A stretch of DNA of 5,718 nucleotides from an uncultured cyanobacterium. Lineage in GTDB: Bacteria > Cyanobacteriota > Vampirovibrionia > Gastranaerophilales > Gastranaerophilaceae. Made by a program: the position numbers and the translations under genes. Each line of letters starts with the position of its first letter. Position 1 is the first letter of the stretch. The DNA lies in contig CAMTNN010000107.1 of assembly GCA_947073895.1 (NCBI GenBank), positions 1 through 5,718 on the forward strand, read 5' to 3'. The notes beneath the pieces are model-generated. The model did no database searches. It had not been told where the DNA came from and saw only the letters and a program-made list of their open reading frames with translations. Positions 1 to 4,943 of the stretch are shown here, piece after piece.

Positions 1-1
1 A

Positions 2-1471
2 TTCAAAAAGAAATTAACGATTACAAGTACGACAGGTATTGCTGCTGTGAATGTTAAAGGTCAGACTTTGCATTCTTGGGCAGGAGTGGGGCTTTGCAAA
101 AATACTGTTTCTAAGACTGTTGAAAAAATCCGCGGACGAGTTACGACTCTGAGGCAGATTCTTAATTGCAAAATCCTTGCAATTGATGAAATTTCAATGT
201 TAAATATTGAAACCTTTGAGTATGTTAACGAAGTTTTAAAAGAAATTCGTGAATCTACAGAACCTTTTGGCGGGATTCAGGTTTTGTTTATTGGTGATTT
301 TTTTCAATTACCACCTGTCGAGGAAGAGGTGTTGGAACGCAGATATTGTTTTGACTCTCCACTTTGGGAAGATTTAAACCTTCAAAATGTTGTTTTGAAG
401 AAGAATTACCGTCAGAATGAAGAAGATTTTGTTACAGCACTTGCTCATATGCGCACAAATTGCCTTGATAATGATGATATCAAACTCTTAAGCCGTAGAA
501 ATGTTGATTTGGATACTTCTGAAACTGATATGCTTCATATTTTTTCTACAAATAATGAAGCGAATCAATATAATTCAGCAAAATTTAATCGAATTGAAGA
601 ACCTGTTCGGATTTTGGAAGCTCAAGATGCAGTTTTACGCGGGAATAAACGAGTGTATGAAGATTTTACCGAGAATGAGAAATATATTTTAGAAATCTTT
701 TCCAAAAATTGTCGCGCAGAAAAAGAAATCGCATTAAAACTCGGAGCAAAAGTAATGCTTCTTGTGAATATGGATTTCAGTAAGGGTTTGATTAACGGTG
801 CTTGTGGTACTATCATGGCGTTTAATGAAAGCTCGATTACGATTAAGTTTGATAATGGAGTTGAAGCGAATATTCCTAAGAATAAATTTGAGTATTACTA
901 TAATGACCGTGTTGTGGCTGAAAGAATGCAATACCCGCTTAAATTAGCTTATGGAATTACGATTCATAAATCACAGGGGATGACTTTGGATAAACTTGTG
1001 GTTGATTGTTCACGGATTTTTGAACGCGGTCAGGCCTATGTTGCAATGAGCAGAGTTAAGACTCTTGCTGGATTGTATTTGAAGAATTTTGAGCCTCAAA
1101 AAGTTCTTGTAGATTCTCACGTTGCCGAGTTTTACGAAAATATTAAAGAAGTTGGCGCTGTTGAAGAAGTTCAGGATGAAATAGAAGAGGCTGAAACTTC
1201 ATTAAATGATAAGGATATTAAAGAACTTATTGTTGGTTGCGTAGAGGAATTTAGCGGAAAATACGGTAAGAGCGGGTTTGTGAAAATTCTTACGGGAAGC
1301 CGTGCAGTTAAGGATTCTGAATACAACAGTAAAGTTGCGGGGTCTAAATATTTTGCTTCACTTAAAGGTATGACTCAAAAATCTGTAAGTGCGATTATTG
1401 ATGAATTATTAGAAGAAAAAGTTTTAAAAATTAAAAAGATAAGCTTTGGTCGCCCTGTTTTATGCAAATAG
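2..1471 (+). CDS. PIF1/RecD2-like SF1B DNA helicase, 5'-truncated by the window edge
   Basis: ATP-dependent 5'-3' DNA helicase of the PIF1 type, acting on chromosomal DNA. The frame is open to the left edge, and TGIAA (nt 32-46) followed by GQTLHSWAG is helicase motif Ia of this family, so the GTG at 47 is internal. The start and the Walker A (GxxGTGKS) must lie upstream, roughly 25-40 residues away. Of 489 visible residues: Walker B IDEIS with D62/E63; motif III GDFFQLPP at 98-105; motif V GITIHKSQGMTLD at 318-330; motif VI RGQAYVAMSRVK with the arginine finger at 342-353. An acidic linker (about 387-406) leads to a tail (about 414-489) with GKYGKSGF, LTGSR and IIDELLEEKVL, which resembles the RQC winged helix of RecQ helicases (inference from pattern). 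It ends with TAG and a hairpin just downstream. The next gene is convergent. Helicase identity is near certain; the tail assignment is moderate. Confidence 0.93.
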   Translation, partial: FKKKLTITSTTGIAAVNVKGQTLHSWAGVGLCKNTVSKTVEKIRGRVTTLRQILNCKILAIDEISMLNIETFEYVNEVLKEIRESTEPFGGIQVLFIGDFFQLPPVEEEVLERRYCFDSPLWEDLNLQNVVLKKNYRQNEEDFVTALAHMRTNCLDNDDIKLLSRRNVDLDTSETDMLHIFSTNNEANQYNSAKFNRIEEPVRILEAQDAVLRGNKRVYEDFTENEKYILEIFSKNCRAEKEIALKLGAKVMLLVNMDFSKGLINGACGTIMAFNESSITIKFDNGVEANIPKNKFEYYYNDRVVAERMQYPLKLAYGITIHKSQGMTLDKLVVDCSRIFERGQAYVAMSRVKTLAGLYLKNFEPQKVLVDSHVAEFYENIKEVGAVEEVQDEIEEAETSLNDKDIKELIVGCVEEFSGKYGKSGFVKILTGSRAVKDSEYNSKVAGSKYFASLKGMTQKSVSAIIDELLEEKVLKIKKISFGRPVLCK

Positions 1472-1472
1472 A

Positions 1473-1496
1473 AAAGGGTTGATAAATCAACCCTTT
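1473..1496. terminator. Bidirectional intrinsic terminator between helicase and rhodanese genes
   Basis: A perfect 10-bp stem, AAAGGGTTGA (1473-1482) with TCAACCCTTT (1487-1496), closes a TAAA loop. Read on the minus strand it is followed by TTTTCTATTT, a fair U-tract, so it fits best as the terminator of the hdeD-like/rhodanese unit. On the plus strand only TTT follows within the stem, so termination of the helicase transcript would be weaker. It begins 1 nt after the helicase stop and its right arm overlaps two bases of the rhodanese stop codon. Confidence 0.75.
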
Positions 1497-1869
1497 AAAG
1501 TGTAGTAGCAAATCTGAAATCTTCACTCCAAACCTTGAAGCCTCCGCAGAGTTCTATTACAGGAAGCTGGTGTTGCGCCAGTATCAGGGCAGCTCTTGCT
1601 CCCAAGTGACAATATGCGTTATAGCAGTAAACTACGTGCAAGTCTTCTTTATTGAGCTCATTTAGACGGCTTTCTAATTCTTCATAAGGAATTGAAATTG
1701 CCATTGGAATATGTCCTGTTTCGTAGTCAGAACGGTGGCGTACATCAATTATTTTGACTTCGTTTTCTTCTGTAAGTTCTTTTAACTCGACAGGTCCGAT
1801 TGTGTAGGCCAGTTTTTTGGCGAAATATTTTTCTGCTTTTTCAGTATCGTTTCTTAAGTTCTCTATCAT
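1495..1869 (-). CDS. Single-domain rhodanese-like sulfurtransferase
   Basis: A 124-residue protein with one rhodanese domain, the usual size for single-domain forms plus a short helical N-terminal stretch. Rhodaneses move sulfane sulfur through a cysteine persulfide; the physiological donor and acceptor cannot be told from sequence. IDVR (41-44), YETGHIP (49-55; the family's GHIPGA appears as GHIPMA) and GGFKVW (109-114) are the family landmarks. The active-site loop follows the strand HVVY and reads CYNAYCHLGARAA: Cys82 aligns with the catalytic cysteine, and Cys87 is a second cysteine at the end of the loop. No signal peptide or membrane segment is seen, so it is cytoplasmic. It is the second gene of a unit with the hdeD-like gene, 9 nt apart, and probably depends on translation of that gene. 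A stress or sulfur role is inference. Confidence 0.92.
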   Translation of the reverse strand: MIENLRNDTEKAEKYFAKKLAYTIGPVELKELTEENEVKIIDVRHRSDYETGHIPMAISIPYEELESRLNELNKEDLHVVYCYNAYCHLGARAALILAQHQLPVIELCGGFKVWSEDFRFATTL

Positions 1870-1874
1870 TGTTT

Positions 1875-1880
1875 TCTCCT
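1875..1880 (-). promoter_or_regulatory. Ribosome binding site of the rhodanese gene, overlapping the upstream stop codon
   Basis: On the minus strand AGGAGA lies 5 nt before the rhodanese ATG. The TAG stop of the hdeD-like gene (1879-1881) shares its last two bases with this site, giving TAGGAGA. Ribosomes terminating on the first gene would be placed on the second, which points to translational coupling. Confidence 0.85.
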
Positions 1881-2415
1881 AAGTATTATAGTCATATTTA
1901 TTAGAAAGTCTGAATGCTATTAATCCCATGCCTGTTACAAGGAAATTTATTCCAAGAAGCATTCCGACAACCCATAATGATGTCATTGGAAGGCCTAAAA
2001 TAATAATTAAACCTATAAGAAACTGCATAATTGAAATTAAAAGAATTACCCACCACATAGACAGTGTTTTTCTTGTCTGTACTGCAAATGCGGTATTAGA
2101 AATACTTTCTACTAAAAAATAAATCCCGATAATTGATGTAATAATAAGTAAATTAATTTGGGGTACACTCAATAATACAATTCCTAAAACTGCCAGTATA
2201 GCTCCGATTACAATATTCAGTACAAAATGTCTTTCGTAGTTTCTGGTAACAATGGCATGTGCAATTTTATAGATTCCATAAACAATCAATGCAATACAAA
2301 TCATTAAACCGAATGTTAATGAAGTAACTTTTGGAAGCATTAACATACAGATTCCTAATACAGCAAGCAATATGCCTTCAATTAGAACAAAATTTAAAAA
2401 TCGTTTTTCTGTCAT
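1879..2415 (-). CDS. HdeD/DUF308-family integral membrane protein
   Basis: A 178-residue, very hydrophobic protein with six predicted membrane helices at about 8-28, 31-55, 64-84, 87-112, 119-142 and 144-168. They form three helix hairpins, and the first helix of each pair is related: EGILLAVLGICMLMLP (13-28), IGAILAVLGIVLLSVP (70-85) and a weaker match around QFLIGLIIILGLP (131-143). This threefold pattern and the length match the HdeD family (DUF308), inner-membrane proteins named for the Escherichia coli acid-resistance protein. The molecular activity is unknown, and acid resistance here is only a family association. Charged loops (KIAHAIVTRNYERH, VQTRKT) and a polar tail (SNKYDYNT) flank the helices. 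The start is fixed by AAGGAG 7-8 nt upstream. It is first in the unit with the rhodanese gene and divergent from tpiA. Confidence 0.88.
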   Translation of the reverse strand: MTEKRFLNFVLIEGILLAVLGICMLMLPKVTSLTFGLMICIALIVYGIYKIAHAIVTRNYERHFVLNIVIGAILAVLGIVLLSVPQINLLIITSIIGIYFLVESISNTAFAVQTRKTLSMWWVILLISIMQFLIGLIIILGLPMTSLWVVGMLLGINFLVTGMGLIAFRLSNKYDYNT

Positions 2416-2421
2416 TTGTAT

Positions 2422-2454
2422 TCTCCTTTTATAATTTAAGGATATAGCATTATA
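2422..2454 (-). promoter_or_regulatory. Candidate promoter -10 and ribosome binding site of the hdeD-like/rhodanese unit
   Basis: On the minus strand a perfect TATAAT lies at 2449-2454, and the site AAGGAG at about 2423-2428 is 7-8 nt from the ATG. This would give a leader of roughly 25 nt. The -35 region at 17-bp spacing is AT-rich (TAATAT) and weak, so the promoter call rests mainly on the -10. Confidence 0.5.
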
Positions 2455-2498
2455 TAGAAATTTGATTCGGCATATTATTAATATAAGTAGGTAATTTA

Positions 2499-2546
2499 TT
2501 GATTTTAAAGCATGTTTATTCTAAAATTTTCCTATAAGAAAAGGAG
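2499..2546 (+). promoter_or_regulatory. Candidate promoter and ribosome binding site of tpiA
   Basis: TTGATT (2499-2504) and TAAAAT (2522-2527) are separated by exactly 17 bp, a good sigma-70-type match. Transcription would start near 2534. The site AAGGAG at 2541-2546 is 8 nt from the ATG. The region 2416-2554 otherwise holds only AT-rich divergent promoter DNA, and I see no riboswitch or operator in it. Confidence 0.6.
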
Positions 2547-2554
2547 ATATTATC

Positions 2555-3349
2555 ATGTCAAGAAAACCAATTATTGCAGGAAACTGGAAAATGAACTTAC
2601 TTCAAGCAGATGCAAAAGCATTATTTGAAGGAATAAAGAATTTTACAAAAGATTTTACTGCTGATCAGCTTCCTACAGTTGTAATTGCGCCTGTTTTCAC
2701 TTCATTAAATGTTGTTGAAACAGAAAAATGCAACTGCGGATGCGGCGGTAATAAAATTTCTATCGCAGGACAAAACTGTCACTGGGAAAACTCAGGTGCT
2801 TTCACAGGTGAAATTTCTGTTGAAATGCTTGCTGATGCAGGTTGTTCTTATGTAATCATCGGTCACTCTGAAAGAAGACAATACTTCTCAGAAACTGATG
2901 AAATGATTAACAAAAAAGCTAAAGCTATTTTAGCAGGTGGCTTGATTCCTATTATCTGCTGTGGTGAAACTCTTGAACAAAGAGAAGCCGGTGTTACAGA
3001 CGAACACATCGCAACTCAAATCAGAGCTGCATTAAACGGTTTAAGCGAAGAAGAAGTTGCTAAATCAGTTATCGCATACGAACCAATCTGGGCTATCGGT
3101 ACAGGTAAAACTTGCGACAGTGTAGAAGCTAACAGAGTAATCGCTATGATTAGAAACGTTGTTAAAGAAGTTTCTTCTGCTTCAGCTGGTGATTCAATCA
3201 GAATCCTTTACGGTGGTTCAGTAAAACCTTCAACAATCGAAGAACAAATGTCTCAATCAGACATCGACGGAGCTCTTGTTGGTGGTGCTAGTTTGAAAGC
3301 TGACAGCTTCAATGAAATTATTGCTAACACAATGAAAGTTAGTGTATAA
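2555..3349 (+). CDS. tpiA: Triose-phosphate isomerase
   Basis: Cytoplasmic glycolysis/gluconeogenesis enzyme that interconverts dihydroxyacetone phosphate and glyceraldehyde 3-phosphate, working as a dimer of TIM barrels. All catalytic landmarks are present: GNWKMN with Lys12, IIGHSERR with His104, AYEPIWAIGTGKT with the base Glu176 and flexible loop 6 (177-186), and the phosphate-binding YGGSVKP (219-225) and GALVGGASL (239-247). The conserved structural cysteine is in CCGETLEQRE (Cys136). At 264 residues it is slightly longer than the usual 250. Part of the excess is a Cys/Gly-rich insertion, CNCGCGG (59-65), just before the conserved ISIAGQNCHWE, which is unusual. It uses many C-ending codons (AAC, TTC, ATC, GAC) compared with the helicase gene, consistent with high expression. 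It is a single-gene transcription unit with its own promoter and strong terminator. Confidence 0.98.
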   Translation: MSRKPIIAGNWKMNLLQADAKALFEGIKNFTKDFTADQLPTVVIAPVFTSLNVVETEKCNCGCGGNKISIAGQNCHWENSGAFTGEISVEMLADAGCSYVIIGHSERRQYFSETDEMINKKAKAILAGGLIPIICCGETLEQREAGVTDEHIATQIRAALNGLSEEEVAKSVIAYEPIWAIGTGKTCDSVEANRVIAMIRNVVKEVSSASAGDSIRILYGGSVKPSTIEEQMSQSDIDGALVGGASLKADSFNEIIANTMKVSV

Positions 3350-3356
3350 CGATTTT

Positions 3357-3393
3357 AAAAAAGAGGTCAGACATTTAGTCCGACCTCTTTTTT
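3357..3393. terminator. Strong bidirectional intrinsic terminator between tpiA and the SPFH gene
   Basis: The outer stem AAAAAAGAGGTC (3357-3368) pairs fully with GACCTCTTTTTT (3382-3393). After one A/C mismatch an inner GAC/GTC stem (3370-3372, 3378-3380) closes an ATTTA loop. A run of six T ends the hairpin on the plus strand, and the six A at the left give the same on the minus strand. It lies 7 nt after the tpiA stop and 5 nt after the end of the SPFH gene on the minus strand, so it serves both convergent genes. Confidence 0.93.
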
Positions 3394-3398
3394 ATTGC

Positions 3399-4718
3399 TT
3401 ATAATTTATCGCTTCTTAAAACCGGCTGACTTTCTTTGTTCCCGCAAAGAACAACCAAAAGATTGTTAACCATTTGGGTTTTTGTTTTATCATCCAATGT
3501 AATATTTTTGTTTCCAGAAAGCTTATCAATAGCCATTTCTACCATTCCTACCGCTCCGTCAACAAGAGCTCTTTTGGCATCAATTACGGCATTTGCCTGT
3601 TGTCGTTGAAGCATAGCAGCTGCGATTTCCGGAGAATAAGCAAGGTGTGTAATTCTTGCATCAAGAACTCGAATACCTGCCCCAATTACGTTATTTTGGA
3701 TTTCTTCTTTTAGTTTTACAGCGATTTCTGCGCTATCACCTCTTAAAGATACTTTGTTAGAATCTTCAGGAGCATCATAAGGATAAAGTCTTGTAATATT
3801 TCTAAGTGCACTATCACATTGCGCAGAAAGAAATGATGAATAATTTTCTACACTAAATACGGCTTTTGCTGTGTCAAAAATTTCCCAGGTTACCATAATC
3901 CCGATTTCAATAGGATTCCCTAATGCATCGTTAATTTTTTGTTTAGGGTTATCAAGAGTTCTTGCTTTAGTTGAAATGGTTGCAAATGTAGGGCATGATG
4001 AACAAAATGGATTAATCCAATAGAAACCGGCTTGTTTAATTGTTCCTACATATTCCCCGAAGAGGGTTAGTACTAATGCTTCTTGCGGTTGTATAGTTCT
4101 AAATCCTCCACAGAGGAATATAAGTGCAATTATAAGTAATATTGGTATAGCAAATAATACCGGAGTTTGAGCAGCACAGGCTATGATAAAAAGCAAAATA
4201 GTTAATAAAGTGACAAATACTAATATTCCTAACATAGCCCATCCGTCAGAGTGTTTAGCAGTACGTTCTACAATTTTAGATTGGAATTTTAAAGGCTGTT
4301 GCGTTTTATGTAGTTCCTGTTCTACAGTCTTATTGTTGTCACATACTATTTTAATAAATTTTGCGTTACCTGATATTTCTATAGGTTTTTTTGAGAATTT
4401 TGCGAAAAATTTGGAAAGTTCTCCATTATCAAACAGTAGCGTGTTACATTTTCTGCATCGGTCAATTATAATGCCGTTGTGTAAAGTTTTTTCCATTGGA
4501 CTTTCGCAAGCATTACAATTATAATTGTCCTTTTTTGCTTTAATTGCAGGTAAAGACATTAAATCAATGATTTCACAAGTTTCATCAATTTTTCTGCAAA
4601 GTAATTCAAAGTTTTCTTTTGTTATTAAAACTGAATTACAGTTTTTACAAATTTCGAATTTTATTCCTGAATACTCACAATTCGCAGTTTCACCACCGCA
4701 TTTAACACACTTGATCAT
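3399..4718 (-). CDS. SPFH/band-7 membrane protein with two N-terminal zf-TFIIB-like zinc ribbons
   Basis: A 439-residue protein of unusual make-up. Two zinc ribbons come first: C4xxC7...C24xxC27 and C68xxC71...C88xxC91. The second has the zf-TFIIB pattern closely (CNACESPM, then RCRKCNTLLFDNGEL). A polar linker follows, then two membrane helices at about 161-181 and 187-206, and from about 207 an SPFH (stomatin/prohibitin/flotillin) domain beginning GFRTIQPQEALVLTLFGEY with GFYWINPF. The C-terminal part (LQRQQANAVIDAKRALVDG, then MVNNLLVVLCGNKESQPV) matches a conserved SPFH subgroup. Both soluble parts would be cytoplasmic on a membrane hairpin. SPFH proteins form membrane scaffolds, but the specific role here is unknown. 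I chose the ATG at 4718 because GGAGGAG stands 8 nt before it. An in-frame ATG 36 nt upstream (4754) lies inside the promoter. No neighbour shares its transcript. Confidence 0.9.
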   Translation of the reverse strand: MIKCVKCGGETANCEYSGIKFEICKNCNSVLITKENFELLCRKIDETCEIIDLMSLPAIKAKKDNYNCNACESPMEKTLHNGIIIDRCRKCNTLLFDNGELSKFFAKFSKKPIEISGNAKFIKIVCDNNKTVEQELHKTQQPLKFQSKIVERTAKHSDGWAMLGILVFVTLLTILLFIIACAAQTPVLFAIPILLIIALIFLCGGFRTIQPQEALVLTLFGEYVGTIKQAGFYWINPFCSSCPTFATISTKARTLDNPKQKINDALGNPIEIGIMVTWEIFDTAKAVFSVENYSSFLSAQCDSALRNITRLYPYDAPEDSNKVSLRGDSAEIAVKLKEEIQNNVIGAGIRVLDARITHLAYSPEIAAAMLQRQQANAVIDAKRALVDGAVGMVEMAIDKLSGNKNITLDDKTKTQMVNNLLVVLCGNKESQPVLRSDKL

Positions 4719-4726
4719 AAATCTGT

Positions 4727-4733
4727 CTCCTCC
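4727..4733 (-). promoter_or_regulatory. Ribosome binding site that fixes the start of the SPFH gene
   Basis: On the minus strand GGAGGAG is 8 nt from the ATG at 4716-4718, an almost ideal site. The alternative ATG at 4752-4754 has no such site and overlaps the -10/-35 spacer, so it cannot be on the mRNA made from the promoter described here. Confidence 0.9.
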
Positions 4734-4744
4734 ATTGTTAGAAT

Positions 4745-4773
4745 ATAATATCATGTTTGTAACATTTTGTTAA
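4745..4773 (-). promoter_or_regulatory. Promoter of the SPFH gene
   Basis: On the minus strand TTAACA (4768-4773, one mismatch to TTGACA) and TATTAT (4745-4750, one mismatch to TATAAT) are 17 bp apart. Transcription would start near 4738, giving a leader of about 20 nt that just includes the ribosome binding site. Confidence 0.72.
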
Positions 4774-4783
4774 ATATGTAACA
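4753..4783. repeat. Cluster of TGTTA/TAACA inverted repeats over the SPFH promoter (possible operator)
   Basis: Within 31 bases there are three half-sites: TAACA at 4760-4764, TGTTA at 4768-4772 and TAACA at 4779-4783. They give a perfect inverted repeat ATGTT-TGT-AACAT (4753-4765) lying in the -10/-35 spacer, and a second TGTTA-N6-TAACA (4768-4783) covering the -35. TGTAACA occurs twice, 19 bp apart. The position is right for a repressor, but in AT-rich DNA short repeats arise by chance, so this is a hypothesis. Confidence 0.4.
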
Positions 4784-4784
4784 G

Positions 4785-4817
4785 AAAAAGCGCAAATTAT
4801 TTTATTTGCGCTTTTTT
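4785..4817. terminator. Orphan bidirectional terminator-like hairpin in a divergent intergenic region
   Basis: A perfect 13-bp stem, AAAAAGCGCAAAT (4785-4797) with ATTTGCGCTTTTT (4804-4816), has a 6-nt loop. It ends in six T on the plus strand and in five T on the minus strand. By form it is a strong intrinsic terminator, but both flanking genes point away from it, so it does not lie at the 3' end of any visible gene. It may end a small RNA, block read-through between the two promoters, or be a remnant. Confidence 0.75.
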
Positions 4818-4870
4818 AGTTGTATGATTGGCATGGCCGAAGGGATAAATTATGAAATGTATCTTAAAAC

Positions 4871-4881
4871 TTTGTTACAAA
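4871..4881. repeat. Palindrome TTTGTTACAAA upstream of the exoprotein gene
   Basis: A perfect 11-base odd palindrome, TTTGT-T-ACAAA, lies about 29 bp upstream of the candidate -10 of the exoprotein gene. It contains TGTTACA, the reverse complement of the TGTAACA repeated at the SPFH promoter. A shared regulator of both divergent genes is possible but unproven. Confidence 0.3.
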
Positions 4882-4909
4882 ATAGCAATTTCGGTTTCCA
4901 AAAAATCTT

Positions 4910-4934
4910 TATATAAGTACATAGGAAATGAGGA
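4910..4934 (+). promoter_or_regulatory. Candidate -10 and ribosome binding site of the exoprotein gene
   Basis: TATATAAG (4910-4917) is a plausible -10 without a convincing -35; TTTCGG at 4889-4894 is the best nearby. The site AGGA at 4931-4934, within TGAGGAT, is 9 nt from the ATG at 4944. The DNA from 4818 to 4909 shows no gene or known riboswitch that I can recognise. Confidence 0.45.
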
Positions 4935-4943
4935 TTTATTGAT

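Noticed and set aside
622..931. Minus-strand open frames inside the helicase gene
   Set aside because: They overlap the conserved helicase reading frame and show no domain, start signal or codon pattern of their own.
4183..4773. Two consecutive plus-strand open frames antisense to the SPFH gene
   Set aside because: They mirror the zinc-ribbon and membrane coding sequence, have no ribosome binding sites and resemble no family; the minus-strand protein has clear domains.
4824..4916. 30-codon plus-strand open frame beginning MIGMAEGINYEM
   Set aside because: No ribosome binding site before either ATG, it directly follows a terminator T-run, and it ends inside the candidate -10 of the exoprotein gene. 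Probably chance.
4818..4943. Possible riboswitch or structured leader of the exoprotein gene
   Set aside because: Only short weak hairpins are visible (for example GGC-ATG-GCC near 4830-4838, and GATA/TATC arms at about 4844-4863), and no known riboswitch core was recognised. The likely transcription start is downstream of most of this region.
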